A stretch of DNA of 64,000 nucleotides from Nocardioides phosphati (GTDB lineage Bacteria > Actinomycetota > Actinomycetes > Propionibacteriales > Nocardioidaceae), in contig NZ_BMNI01000003.1 of the NCBI RefSeq assembly GCF_014646375.1, forward strand, positions 317,668 to 381,667, given 5' to 3'. Positions 50,480 to 60,002 of this stretch are shown here, piece by piece. A model generated the notes under the pieces. The model saw only the letters and a program-made list of their open reading frames with translations, searched no databases and was not told where the DNA came from. Each line of letters opens with the position of its first letter. The first letter of the stretch is position 1. Position numbers and translations under genes: made by a program.

Positions 50480-53204
50480 CGGCTGCCGGGGCGGCCGCCA
50501 GGAAGTGGTGGCCGCCCGGCGTCAGGCCGTGGCCCGGCCGAGCCGGCACGGCCTGGGCGCGGTGACGGCCGTGGACCGACTCCGCCGGGTCGCCGAGCCG
50601 GAGCTCGAGCTTCGTGCCGAGGACGTCGCGGAGCGCCGGGCGGAGGTCGCCCCAGCGGGTTGCACTCACCAGGAGGTGGATGCCGACCGCGAGCGACTCC
50701 TGCGCGAGTGCGGTCAGGTCGTGCTCCACGTCGGGCCACCGGTCGCGGAGGGTCGACCAGCCGTCGACCACGACGTACACCTCGGGATCGTCGGTGCGGG
50801 GGCTGCTCCGTCGGCGTGAGGCCTCCGCCGAGAGCTGCTCGACCAGCGCCCGCAGCTGTGCGGGCTGGCTACGGTCGACGTGGCTCGCCACGTCGCGCAG
50901 GTCGCCGAGCGCCGCCAGGTCGCCGCCGAGGTCGGCGAGCGCGAAGCGCAGGCTGCCGGCGGGTGCCGTCGCCGCGAGGCTCCTGACGACGGTGGCGAGC
51001 AGCGTGCTCCGGCCGGTGCGTGGCGCGCCGACGACGACGAGGTTCCCGGTCGTTCCCGTCAGGTCGAGCAGGAGCGGCTCGTGTCGTTGCTCGCGCGGGA
51101 GGTCCACCATGCCCACCGGCAGCCGCTCGGCTCCCGCGCCCGGGACCGAGGACAGCAGGTCATCGAGTGCGACCGGGGTGGCGAGTGGGGGCACCCAGAG
51201 CCGACGTGCCTGCCGACCGGAGCCGGCGCGTTCCCGCGCGGAGGCGACGACGCGCTGGAGGAGGGGCGGCGTCTCGACCACCCGCGCGCCCGGGTCGTCG
51301 ACGCGGGCTGCGGTGAAGGGGAGAACGGTGCCGCCGGGGACCGTCGTGCGGCCCGGGGCGGAGACCAGCACGCCCTGGAAGCGGACAGGCGCGTCGGGCC
51401 CCGTGGCGAGGTAGCCGGCGCCCGGGGCCGACGGGAGGCGGTGCGCGTCAGGCACGCCGATGACCGCGCGTGACTCGGCCGCGGAGAAGGTGCGGAGCGC
51501 GATCCGGAAGCCGAGGTGTGACTCCAGGCCGCGCAGTCGTCCTTCGTCGAGCCGCTGTGAGGCGAGGAGCAGGTGCACGCCCAGCGAGCGTCCGACGCGG
51601 CCGATGGCAGCGAACAGCTCGGCCAGGTCGGGGCGCGCGGCCAGCAGCTCGGTGAACTCGTCGACGACGACCACCAGCGAGGGCGGACCGCCGTCGAGCT
51701 CGCGTGCAGTGGTGCGCCCGGCCGTGCGCAGCAGCTCCTGGCGCCGGGTCAGCTCGCCGGCCAGGGCGTCCTGCATGCGATCGACCAGCGCCAGGTCGCC
51801 GGCGAGGTTGGTGATCAGCCCGGCCGTGTGAGGCAGCTCGGCGAGCCCCGCGAACGTCGCGCCGCCCTTGAAGTCGACGAGCAGCAGGTTGACCTGCTCC
51901 GGCGGGTGCGCGAGCGCGAGCCCGGTGACGAGCGTGCGCAGCAGCTCGGACTTGCCACTGCCGGTGGCGCCGATGACGAGCCCGTGCGGCCCGTGGCCGC
52001 CCGCCGCCGGCTCGCGCAGGTCGAGGTGCGTGACTCCGCCGCTCTCGTCGGTGCCGATCGGGACGCGGAGCGGCTCATGGGGACCGCGGCGCAGGAGCGT
52101 CAGGACGTCCTCCGTGACCTGCCCACGCGAGAGGGGAGCGAGACGGCGCGCGAAGGCGCCGGCGGTGGCGGTGTCGCAGCTGTCGGCGACGTACGCCGTC
52201 GGGGTGACGTCGGCGCCGCCGCGGAGCACGCGGGCTGCGGGCCCGAGGACGAGCGCTGTGCTCGTGGAGGTCGGGGCACCGCCGAGCCGGACCAGGGTGG
52301 TGACCGGGCGGTCCGTGCCTCGCGGGTCCTGCCTGCGTTCGTCGACGACGAGGAGGTGCGCGCCGGGTGTGCGCAGCGTCTCCAGTGCCTCCCGGGAGTC
52401 GAGGACGAGGCGGGTGGCCCCCACGCCGTCGACCTCGATGGGGGAGCCGTGGTGCGGGAGCCAGGCGAGCCAGGCCCACGCTGCCGCAGCCTCGCTGTCA
52501 CCCGGATCGAGCAGGACGGCGATCCGCAGCGTGGAGGCGTCGCGCCCCAGCGCGGCCGAGCAGACGAGCGCGCGGGCGCTGGCGCGCGTGGCCTCGGTCG
52601 GCCCCGTCAGGACGATGTCGGGTGTGGCCGCCAGGTCCACCTCCACGGGTAGATCGGTCACGTGGCCGTGTGCAGCGACGAAGCGGTCGAGCGCCCGCTG
52701 TGCGACCGGGTCGGCCGGCTGCCCGGGGACCGGTTCGGGGACCTCGAGGCCGAGCGTGAGCGGCCCGGTCGCCGAACCGATGCGCACGTCGAGGGTCGTG
52801 CGCGGCGTGGGCAGCGGACTGGTGAGCAGGAGGGCCGGGGGTGGGTGGCGGGCCAGGGTGCGCTCGCGCTGGCCGCTGCGGGCGGCGCCGACGGTGGCGC
52901 GGGCCCGGGCGAGATGGGCGAGGTGGTCCTCGCGGCTCATCCCGGTGTGGTCGCGGCGCTGCCGTCGCTGGCGCTCGACCTGGAGGACGACGAAGGCGAC
53001 CGTCACCACGAGGAAGAGCCCGGCCGCCACGAGGCTGCGCGTGCGCATCGCGCCCGAGTCGCCCAGGCTGGAGGAGGCCACGAAGACGGCCGAGCCGACG
53101 CCGCCGAGTGCGGGCAGCGCGATCAGCAGCGCCCCACCTTCACGGGGGCGCATCGGTGGCGGCGGGGGCAGGCGCAGCACCGGTCGCTGGTCGGTCGTGG
53201 TCAT
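50457..53204 (-). CDS. EccC-like FtsK/SpoIIIE ATPase of a type VII secretion system
   Basis: 915 residues from ATG 53204. Two N-terminal transmembrane helices (LLIALPALGGVGSAVFVA and SLVAAGLFLVVTVAFVVL), a regulatory region, then a complete ATPase domain with Walker A VIGATGSGKSELLRTLV (Lys418), LLLVDFKGGATFAGL and Walker B SLVVVVDEFTELL. A second ATPase-like domain is degenerate: GAPRTGRSTLL has Arg732 in place of the Walker Lys. The third domain of full-length EccC (about 1300 residues) is absent. The WXG100 genes and eccD lie divergently across a 168-base gap. Confidence 0.88.
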
Positions 53205-53255
53205 GGCGGTGACGCTAGGTCGAAGCACCGACGTCCGTCTGCCGGGCGCCGGCCG

Positions 53256-53293
53256 GCCTGTGGAGAACAACCTGCGCGGAGCGCGCCTGTGGA
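53256..53293. repeat. Two direct copies of GCCTGTGGA in the T7SS promoter region
   Basis: GCCTGTGGA at 53256-53264 and 53285-53293, 29 bases apart, between the divergent EccC-like and WXG100 genes. Both are followed by A-rich GAAC/AAC. They may be regulator sites; similarity to DnaA boxes is only partial. Confidence 0.4.
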
Positions 53294-53372
53294 AACCGCT
53301 GGATGGTGGCGACGCCACTTGGGCATCCACCCGTACGACGCCACGAGAGGTGGCCGGACGAAGGGATGCGCG

Positions 53373-53687
53373 ATGAACAGTGGTGCCGGCATCGGCAAGG
53401 CCGACGGGGTGGTCCTCGCGGCCGCGGCCGACGTGGGACAGACGAGGGCAGAGCTGCAGGGCGACCTCGCCGCCCTGCGCTCACGGCTCGACGACCTCGC
53501 GGGCCAGTGGGAGGGGCGCGGCCACCGCGCCTTCATGAACGCCGTCGACTCCTGGCAGGCGACGGCCGACCGTGTGGTGCGCAGCCTCGACGACTTCGAG
53601 GCGCAGCTGCGTGCCACCGAGTCGACGTACGACGACGCGGAGGACCAGGTCGCTGCCGCGCTCGGTCGCTTCGCGGGCCGGGGCTGA
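53373..53687 (+). CDS. WXG100 family (EsxB-like) protein 1
   Basis: 104 residues from ATG 53373, GAAGGG ahead. Helical hairpin of the ESAT-6 class with the turn motif W46-E-G (GQWEGRGHRAFMNAVDSWQ), preceded by VGQTRAELQGDLAALRSRLDDLA. A C-terminal YxxxD/E-type signal is suggestive (STYDDAEDQ). Such proteins are secreted by type VII systems as dimers, most likely here with the product of the next gene, ten bases downstream. Confidence 0.9.
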   Translation: MNSGAGIGKADGVVLAAAADVGQTRAELQGDLAALRSRLDDLAGQWEGRGHRAFMNAVDSWQATADRVVRSLDDFEAQLRATESTYDDAEDQVAAALGRFAGRG

Positions 53688-53696
53688 GGGGTCGTG

Positions 53697-53990
53697 ATGA
53701 GCGGAATGCTGAAGGTCGGTCACGCCGCCCTCGACGACGCGTCTGCGGGCCTGCGGTCGGCAGCGGCAGGCATCGAGACGACCCTCGACGACCTCGCCCG
53801 GCGGCTGGCCGGCCGTGCCCCGGAGTGGACAGGGCACGCCTCGGACTCGTTCGACGAGGCCCGGCACCGCTGGGACGCCGCCATGCGGGACATGAAGGAG
53901 GTGCTCCACGCCATCGGCCTGGCCGTCGCGTCGGCCAATGACGAGTACCGGGCGGCGGAGTCGGCCAACGCCCGCAGGTTCGGCGGCTGA
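53697..53990 (+). CDS. WXG100 family (EsxA-like) protein 2
   Basis: 97 residues from ATG 53697 (GTG 53694 possible). The turn motif W44-T-G lies in APEWTGHASDSFDEARHRW, with amphipathic helices on both sides and a C-terminal YRAAESANARRFGG. It is the likely partner of the preceding WXG100 protein, and the eccD gene starts two bases after its stop. It probably serves as substrate as well as structural partner of the system. Confidence 0.9.
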   Translation: MSGMLKVGHAALDDASAGLRSAAAGIETTLDDLARRLAGRAPEWTGHASDSFDEARHRWDAAMRDMKEVLHAIGLAVASANDEYRAAESANARRFGG

Positions 53991-53992
53991 CC

Positions 53993-55216
53993 ATGGCTGG
54001 CCTGGTCCGCGTGCGCGTGGTGCCCGAGGCAGGCGCGGCCCTGGACCTCGCGCTGCCGGGTGCGGTGCCTGTGGCCGACCTGCTGCCCGAGCTCGCCCGG
54101 CTTGCGCGCCTCACGTTCGCGGCCCGGCTGGTCACGGCGGCCGGGCGCGAGCTGGGGGTCGCAGCCGGTCTGTCCGAGCAGGAGGTGGCCGACGGCGCCG
54201 TCCTCGCCCTGGTGCGCGCAGACGTCGGTGACCCTCCGGTGGACGACCCAGCCTGCGCGCTCGCCGCCCGGGTGACGGCCGAGGTCCTCGGCTGGCACGT
54301 CCGGCTGCTGCGGCCGGTCGCCCTGGCCGTGGCGTTCCTCCTGCTGGTCGTGGGTGGGGCGGCGCTCGCCCGCGGACCTGCCTGGTCCGGGGCGGTCGCG
54401 GCGTCGGCGGTGGTGCTGCTGGCGGGCGCCTCGGGAGTGGCCCGGCGGCGCCACGACCGGTTGCTGGCGGTCGCTGCCGGCTGGGGTGCGGCCGGCTTCG
54501 CCGCGATCGCCGGCCAGCAGTACGCCGGCCCGGTCGCCGCCTGCATCGCGGCCGCCGGGATGGCGCTGGTCCTGGCCCGGGCGCTCCGCGACGTCGGGGT
54601 TCTCCTGCTCCCTGCCGGCGGCGCGGCAGTGCTCCTGGGCGGCCTCGCGCTCCTGGCGGGGAGCACCGGGCTGGCTGCCGGACTGGTCGCGGCACTGGGC
54701 CTCAGCGCCGCTGGCTTGCTGGTTCCGGCGCTCCCGAGGCTGGCCCTCGCTGCCGCGCGCGACCGTGCCGGCCCAGCCCGTGAGCTGCTGCGTGCTTTGC
54801 TCGGGGCGATGGCGGTCGTCATGGTCGTGCTCGCCGCACCGACGGCAGCGTCCGGGGGAGCGGGGGCAGCGCTCGCCGCGGTGGTCGGGGTCCTGGTCGT
54901 GTGCCGCGGCTCGCGCCACCACGGCGCGGTCGAGGTGGCGACGGCGCTCGTCACCGGTGTGGTGATCGTCCTGGTCGCCGCGGTCGTGACCACGCTTGTC
55001 CATCCCGGGTGGTCAGGCGTGGTCGGGGTGAGCTGCCTCGTGTGCGCGGGAGCAGCCTGTGCGGCCGCCCTGTGTGGGCCTGCTGTGACGGGCGGCGGCC
55101 CCCGGTTCGCGCTGGCGGTCGACCGACTCGAGGCGGCGGCCCTGGTGGCGCTGGTTCCCCTGCTCGTCGGGGTCGGCCGGGTCGTCCCGCTCGTGACCGG
55201 GCTGGTCCACCGATGA
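53993..55216 (+). CDS. EccD-like type VII secretion integral membrane protein
   Basis: 407 residues. The N-terminal ubiquitin-like (YukD) domain, about residues 1-85 (GLVRVRVVPEAGAALDLALPGAVPVADLLPEL..GRELGVAAGLSEQEVADGAVLALVRA), is followed by about eleven transmembrane helices, the EccD layout. EccD forms the membrane channel of ESX systems. It completes a four-gene locus with the EccC-like ATPase and two WXG100 proteins; eccB, eccE and mycosin are absent nearby. Confidence 0.9.
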   Translation: MAGLVRVRVVPEAGAALDLALPGAVPVADLLPELARLARLTFAARLVTAAGRELGVAAGLSEQEVADGAVLALVRADVGDPPVDDPACALAARVTAEVLGWHVRLLRPVALAVAFLLLVVGGAALARGPAWSGAVAASAVVLLAGASGVARRRHDRLLAVAAGWGAAGFAAIAGQQYAGPVAACIAAAGMALVLARALRDVGVLLLPAGGAAVLLGGLALLAGSTGLAAGLVAALGLSAAGLLVPALPRLALAAARDRAGPARELLRALLGAMAVVMVVLAAPTAASGGAGAALAAVVGVLVVCRGSRHHGAVEVATALVTGVVIVLVAAVVTTLVHPGWSGVVGVSCLVCAGAACAAALCGPAVTGGGPRFALAVDRLEAAALVALVPLLVGVGRVVPLVTGLVHR

Positions 55217-55241
55217 GCGCGACGACGTAGGCTCGCCGACC

Positions 55242-56249
55242 GTGAACGCGAACTCCGGGGCTGCACGTGCAGCCGGCCTGCTGGCCGGCTACGCGCTCGA
55301 CGTCGCCCTCGGCGACCCGCAGCGGCACCACCCGGTTGCGCTCTTCGGCACCGCCGCCCGTCGCCTCGAGCAGCGGGTCCATGCCGACTCGCGTGCGGTG
55401 GGTGCCGGCTACACCGCGGCCCTGGTGGGCGGGACCTTCCTCGGCACCGCCGCGGTACAGCTCGCGACCCAGCGGGCGGTCGGCGCTCTGGCCCCGAGCG
55501 GCCCCCGTCGCGGCCCCGAACGCGGCCCCCGTCGGGGCCGGCCCGCGGCCGAGTTCCTGACCGTCGCGACGGCCACGTTCGTCGCGCTGGGCGGCACGTC
55601 ACTCGTCCGCGAGGGCGACGAGATGGCCCGGCTGCTCGAGTCCGGTGACGTGCCCGGCGCGCGACGCCGGCTCAGCCACCTCTGTGCCCGCGACGCCACC
55701 GACCTGACCCCTGACGACCTCGCCCGGGCAACGGTCGAGTCGCTCGCGGAGAACACCTCCGACGCCGTCGTCGCCCCGCTGGTGTGGGGCGCCGTGCTCG
55801 GTGCGCCGGGCCTGCTCGGCTACCGCGCGGCCAACACCCTCGACGCGATGGTCGGCTACCGGTCCGAGCGCTACCGCAGCTTCGGCTGGGCCAGTGCCCG
55901 CCTCGACGACCTGCTCAACCTCCTGCCCGCCCGACTTGCCGCCCTCCTGGTCTTCGTGGTCACGGGTCGGCGGGAGGCGCTCAGCGTCTGGCGGCGCGAC
56001 GCCCGCCTGCACCCGTCGCCCAACGCCGGCCCGGTGGAGGCGGCGACGGCGGGAGCACTCGGCGTACGGCTGGGAGGGACGAACACCTACGACGGCGAGG
56101 CCGAAGCGCGGGGCGTGCTCGGTGACGGGCGCCCGGTCGAGGTGCGTGACGTCGCCCGTGCCAACCGGCTCTCGCGGCAGGTCTCAGCAGCCGCGGTGCT
56201 CGTCGCAGCGGGCACCGCGCTCGCGATCGGCCGTCGTGGACGAGAATGA
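55242..56249 (+). CDS. cobD: Adenosylcobinamide-phosphate synthase CobD/CbiB
   Basis: 335 residues from GTG 55242. The CobD family start GLLAGYALDVALGDPQRHHPVALFGTAARRLEQ, then ATVESLAENTSDAVVAPLVWGAVLGAPGLLGYRAANTLDAMVGYR and the C-terminal AWASARLDDLLN/LHPSPNAGPVEAATAGALGVRLGGTNTYDGE. A polytopic membrane enzyme, it attaches aminopropanol (phosphate) to adenosylcobyric acid. It begins the cobalamin cluster, 26 bases after eccD, and is followed after four bases by cobQ. Confidence 0.95.
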   Translation: MNANSGAARAAGLLAGYALDVALGDPQRHHPVALFGTAARRLEQRVHADSRAVGAGYTAALVGGTFLGTAAVQLATQRAVGALAPSGPRRGPERGPRRGRPAAEFLTVATATFVALGGTSLVREGDEMARLLESGDVPGARRRLSHLCARDATDLTPDDLARATVESLAENTSDAVVAPLVWGAVLGAPGLLGYRAANTLDAMVGYRSERYRSFGWASARLDDLLNLLPARLAALLVFVVTGRREALSVWRRDARLHPSPNAGPVEAATAGALGVRLGGTNTYDGEAEARGVLGDGRPVEVRDVARANRLSRQVSAAAVLVAAGTALAIGRRGRE

Positions 56250-56253
56250 CGCC

Positions 56254-57735
56254 GTGACCACCCAGACGCGCGGGCTGCTCTTCGCCGGCACGACCTCCGA
56301 CGCGGGCAAGAGCCTCGTGACGGCGGCGGCGTGCCGGCTCTTCGCGCGCAACGGCATCAAGGTCGCGCCGTTCAAGAGCCAGAACATGAGCAACAACTCG
56401 ATGGTCTGCGCCGACGGCTCCGAGATCGGGCGGGCGCAGTGGCTCCAGGCGGTCGCGGCCGGCGCCGAGCCCGAGACCGCGATGAACCCCGTGCTGCTCA
56501 AGCCCGGCTCCGACCGCCGCAGCCACATCGTGCTGCTCGGCCAGCCCGCGGGCACGCTCGAGGCGGGCGAATTCGCGACCGGCCGGGCACACCTCGCCAA
56601 GGCGGCGTTCGAGGCCTACCGCGACCTCGCCAGCCGCTACGACGTGGTCCTCGCCGAGGGCGCGGGCAGCCCGGCCGAGGTCAACCTGCGCGGCGGTGAC
56701 TACGTCAACATGGGCCTCGCCCGCGAGATGGGCCTGCCGGTCGTCGTGGTCGGCGACATCGACCGCGGTGGCGTGCTCGCGGCGATGTTCGGCACGCTCG
56801 GCCTGCTCGACCCCGCGGACCAGGTCCACCTCAAGGGGTGGATCGTCAACAAGTTCCGTGGCGACCTCGCGCTGCTGCGGCCCGGCCTCACCACGCTCGA
56901 GGAGCGCACCGGTCGCCCGGTGCTCGGTGTCGTCCCGTGGCTCACCGACCTCTGGCTCGACTCCGAGGACGCCCTCGCGATCGCCGGCTGGCAGCACGCC
57001 GTCGACGCGACGCTGCGGGTCGCTGCGATCAGGTTCCCGCGGATCTCCAACGCCACCGACCTCGACGCGCTCGCCGCCGAGCCCGGCGTCGAGGTCGCCT
57101 TCACCACCTCCGCCAGCGAGCTCGCCGACGCCGATCTCGTCGTCCTGCCGGGCTCCCGCGCCACGATGAGCGACCTCGCGTGGCTCCGGTCGCGCGGCCT
57201 CGACACCGCCATCGCGAAGCGCGCCGCCGAGGGCAAGCCGGTCCTGGGCATCTGCGGTGGCAACCAGATGCTCGCCGCCGCAATCCACGACCCGCACGGC
57301 ATCGAGGCCGGCGGCCGCGCCGAGGGCCTGGGGCTGCTCCCGACCCGGGTCGACTTCGGCGTCGAGAAGCTCCTCGGCCGCCCGACCGGCACGTGGCGCG
57401 GCGAGCACGTCGCGGCGTACGAGATCCACCACGGGCTGACGACGCTCGACCCGCAGCAGGCCGGCGCTGACGACGCAGAGGCGTTCCTCGACGGCTTCAG
57501 CCGGGGCGCGGTGTGGGGCACGACGTGGCACGGAGCGTTCGAGTCCGACGGCTTCCGCCGCGCCTTCCTCACCGAGGTCGCCTCCCGCAGCGGCTCGCCG
57601 TGGACGCCGGAGCCCGGCGCTCCCGGCTACGCCGACCGCCGCGAGGACATGCTCGACCGCCTCGCCGACGCGCTCGACGACGCCGTGGGCTTCCAGCCGC
57701 TGCTCGACCTGGTCGACGGAGGAGTGCAGGCATGA
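56254..57735 (+). CDS. cobQ: Cobyric acid synthase CobQ
   Basis: 493 residues from GTG 56254. An N-terminal dethiobiotin-synthetase-like ATPase domain (LLFAGTTSDAGKSLVTAAACRLFARNGIKVAPFKSQNMSNNS) and a C-terminal class I glutamine amidotransferase domain with nucleophile Cys334 in LGICGGNQML and YEIHHGLTTLD. It amidates the b, d, e and g carboxylates of adenosylcobyrinic a,c-diamide using glutamine and ATP. The stop overlaps the cobL start (ATGA). Confidence 0.96.
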   Translation: MTTQTRGLLFAGTTSDAGKSLVTAAACRLFARNGIKVAPFKSQNMSNNSMVCADGSEIGRAQWLQAVAAGAEPETAMNPVLLKPGSDRRSHIVLLGQPAGTLEAGEFATGRAHLAKAAFEAYRDLASRYDVVLAEGAGSPAEVNLRGGDYVNMGLAREMGLPVVVVGDIDRGGVLAAMFGTLGLLDPADQVHLKGWIVNKFRGDLALLRPGLTTLEERTGRPVLGVVPWLTDLWLDSEDALAIAGWQHAVDATLRVAAIRFPRISNATDLDALAAEPGVEVAFTTSASELADADLVVLPGSRATMSDLAWLRSRGLDTAIAKRAAEGKPVLGICGGNQMLAAAIHDPHGIEAGGRAEGLGLLPTRVDFGVEKLLGRPTGTWRGEHVAAYEIHHGLTTLDPQQAGADDAEAFLDGFSRGAVWGTTWHGAFESDGFRRAFLTEVASRSGSPWTPEPGAPGYADRREDMLDRLADALDDAVGFQPLLDLVDGGVQA

Positions 57736-58943
57736 ACCGCATCGTCGTGGTGGGCATCGGCGCTGATGGCTGGGCCGGCCTCACCGACCCCGCCCGCGCA
57801 GCAGTCGAGAGCGCAGGCGTCGTCGTCGGCGCCCCGCGCCAGCTCGACCTCCTGCCCGAGACCGTCACCGCGGAGCGCGTCACCTGGCCGTCTCCGCTGC
57901 GCCCTGCGGTGAAGAAGCTCGCCGAGCAGTACGCCGAGCGCGGCATGGTCGTGCTGGCCAGCGGCGACCCCATGCACCACGGCATCGGCCGCACCCTGAC
58001 CGAGGAGCTCGGCCCCCACGCGGTGAAGGTGATCAGCCACCCCGGCTCGGTCAGCCTCGCCTGCGCGCGGATGGGCTGGCCGGTGGAGTCGACGCCGGTC
58101 GTCTCGACGCTGACCGCTCCGCTCGCGGTCGTCATGCGCCACGCGGGTGCCGGGCAGCACCTGCTCGTCCTCAACCGCGACACGTCGACGCCCGCGGCCC
58201 TCGCCGCCTTCCTCACCGCGCACGGCTTCGGCGGCTCGCGCATCACCGTGCTGGCCGACCTCGGTGGCGCCGAGCGGAGCCTGCGCGGCTTCGCCGACCA
58301 GGCCGACTACTGGGCCGGCCAGCTGCCGGAGAGCGTCAGCGTCAGCGCGGTGGAGTTCGCCGGGCCACGCGCCGTGCAGGAGACGCCCGGGCTGCCGGAC
58401 GACCTCTTCGAGACCGACGGCCAGCTGACCAAGCGCCACGTCCGCGCGCTCACCCTCGCCGCGCTCGCGCCGCGACCGGGCGAGCTGCTCTGGGATGTCG
58501 GCGGCGGCTCCGGCTCGATCGCGGTCGAGTGGCTCCGCGCCCACGACACCACCCGCGCGATCACCGTCGAGCGCGACCAGGCCCGCGTCGGCCGGATCGT
58601 CCGCAACGCCGCTTCGCTGGGCGTGCCGCGGCTCCAGGTCGTCACCGGCGCCGCACCCGACGCGCTGGTCGACCTCCCGGCGCCCGACGTCGTCTTCGTC
58701 GGCGGCGGCCTGACCGCCCATGGCGTCTTCGACGCGTGCTGGGCGGCGCTGCCCGTCGGCGGCCGGTTCGTCACCAACGCGGTCACGCTCGAGTCGCAGG
58801 CGATGGTCATGCGGCTGCAGAAGGAGCACGGGGGCGAGCTGGTCAAGGTCGACGTGGCCCAGACGACCCCGATCGGCGGGTTCACCGGCTGGCGCGCGGC
58901 GATGACGGTGGTCCAGTGGATCGCCCAGAAGGAGAAGCAGTGA
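57732..58943 (+). CDS. cobL: Precorrin-6Y C5,15-methyltransferase (CbiE-CbiT fusion)
   Basis: 403 residues. The N-terminal CbiE domain (IVVVGIGADGWAGLTDPARAAVESAGVVVGAPRQL, LASGDPMHHGIGRTL) methylates C5; the C-terminal CbiT domain (LTKRHVRALTLAALAPRPGELLWDVGGGSGSIAVEWLR) methylates C15 and decarboxylates the acetate at C12. The one-protein form is CobL. It overlaps cobQ and cobM by four bases each. Confidence 0.95.
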   Translation: MNRIVVVGIGADGWAGLTDPARAAVESAGVVVGAPRQLDLLPETVTAERVTWPSPLRPAVKKLAEQYAERGMVVLASGDPMHHGIGRTLTEELGPHAVKVISHPGSVSLACARMGWPVESTPVVSTLTAPLAVVMRHAGAGQHLLVLNRDTSTPAALAAFLTAHGFGGSRITVLADLGGAERSLRGFADQADYWAGQLPESVSVSAVEFAGPRAVQETPGLPDDLFETDGQLTKRHVRALTLAALAPRPGELLWDVGGGSGSIAVEWLRAHDTTRAITVERDQARVGRIVRNAASLGVPRLQVVTGAAPDALVDLPAPDVVFVGGGLTAHGVFDACWAALPVGGRFVTNAVTLESQAMVMRLQKEHGGELVKVDVAQTTPIGGFTGWRAAMTVVQWIAQKEKQ

Positions 58944-59686
58944 CCGTTCACTTCGTCGGTGCGGGCCCCGGTGCCCCCGACCTCATCACCGTGCGCGGCC
59001 TCCGGCTGCTCCAGAGCGCCCAGGTCGTCATGTACGCCGGCGCGCTGGTCCCCGAGGAGCTCCTCGCCGAGGTGCCCGCCGACGCGCGCAAGATCGACAC
59101 GCAGCACCTCGACCTCGCCGAGATCGTCGGCGTCTTCACCGAGGCGCACGCCGCGGGGCAGGACGTCGTACGCCTCCACTCGGGCGACCTGTCGCTCTAC
59201 TCCGCGGTCGCCGAGCAGGTGCGCCGCCTCGAGGACCTCGGCATCGACTACGACCTGTGCCCCGGCGTCCCGGCGTACGCCGCGGCGTCGGCCGCGCTGG
59301 GCGTCGAGCTGACCGTGCCCGAGGTCAACCAGTCCGTCGTGCTGACGCGGCTGAGTCGCCAGGCGAGCAAGATGCCGCCGCGCGAGACGCTGGCCAACCT
59401 CGGCTCCGCGGGCGCGCTGATCGTGCTCCACCTCGCGACGCACCTCGTCGACGACGTGGTCGCCGAGCTCCGCCCGAACTACGCCGACGACTGCCCCGCG
59501 GCCGTCGTCTTCCAGGCCTCGCAGCCCGACCAGCTGATCCTGCGCGGCACGCTCGGCGACATCGCCCAGCAGGTCAAGGACGCCGGCCTCAAGCGCTCGG
59601 CCGTCATCCTCGTCGGCCGTTCCCTCGCGGCTGCCGGCTTCCGCGACTCGCACCTCTACAGCTGCGACCGCGTGCGCGAGGCCTGA
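58940..59686 (+). CDS. cobM: Precorrin-4 C11-methyltransferase
   Basis: 248 residues from GTG 58940, overlapping the cobL stop. A tetrapyrrole methylase: VHFVGAGPGAPDLITVRGLRLLQSAQVVMYAGALVPEELL, RLHSGDLSLYSAVAEQ, CPGVPAYAAASAALGVELTVPEVNQSVVLTR. It adds the C11 methyl group to give precorrin-5. The equivalent anaerobic enzyme CbiF is very similar, so the natural substrate (with or without cobalt) depends on the rest of the pathway. Last gene of the rightward cob operon. Confidence 0.94.
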   Translation: MTVHFVGAGPGAPDLITVRGLRLLQSAQVVMYAGALVPEELLAEVPADARKIDTQHLDLAEIVGVFTEAHAAGQDVVRLHSGDLSLYSAVAEQVRRLEDLGIDYDLCPGVPAYAAASAALGVELTVPEVNQSVVLTRLSRQASKMPPRETLANLGSAGALIVLHLATHLVDDVVAELRPNYADDCPAAVVFQASQPDQLILRGTLGDIAQQVKDAGLKRSAVILVGRSLAAAGFRDSHLYSCDRVREA

Positions 59687-59705
59687 CCCCTCGCCTGTCG
59701 CAGCC

Positions 59706-59957
59706 TCAGGAGCCCTCCACCACCTCGTGGATCCGGTCGGCGACCAGGCCGTGCGCCTCCTGGTGGACCTTGTTGGCCGACTCCGCGTCGGGCGCCTCGA
59801 CCAGGCAGAAGACCTTGCCGTTGGCCTCGTCGACCCAGTAGCTGCGGTAGCTCACGCCGTACTGCTCCTGGATGGCCAGGTCCTTGGCGTGCGCGCCGGC
59901 GACGTCGGCCGCGGTGGCGCCGGGAAGGTTCTCGTGGACGTCCATGAAGAGGGGCAT
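59706..59957 (-). CDS. DUF4242 protein (SCO4226-like, putative nickel-binding)
   Basis: 83 residues: PLFMDVHENLPGATAADVAGAHAKDLAIQEQYGVSYRSYWVDEANGKVFCLVEAPDAESANKVHQEAHGLVADRIHEVVEGS. The ferredoxin-like small fold matches DUF4242; the Streptomyces homologue SCO4226 was crystallised with nickel. Candidate ligands are His8, Cys in VFCLVEAP and His in VHQEAHG. It is divergent from an AraC regulator inside the cobalamin cluster. Confidence 0.88.
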   Translation of the reverse strand: MPLFMDVHENLPGATAADVAGAHAKDLAIQEQYGVSYRSYWVDEANGKVFCLVEAPDAESANKVHQEAHGLVADRIHEVVEGS

Positions 59958-60002
59958 CGTCTTCTCCTGACGGTGGGTGGTTTCGCTGACACACTGAGTC
60001 TT

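Noticed and set aside
53256..53293. DnaA boxes and an origin of replication
   Set aside because: TGTGGAGAA and TGTGGAAAC match the DnaA box only partly, there are just two, and no dnaA, dnaN or AT-rich region is near.
53533..55602. 689-codon minus-strand frame opposite the WXG100 and eccD genes
   Set aside because: Composition is Arg/Pro/Ser-rich with no recognisable family, whereas the plus strand carries complete T7SS genes.
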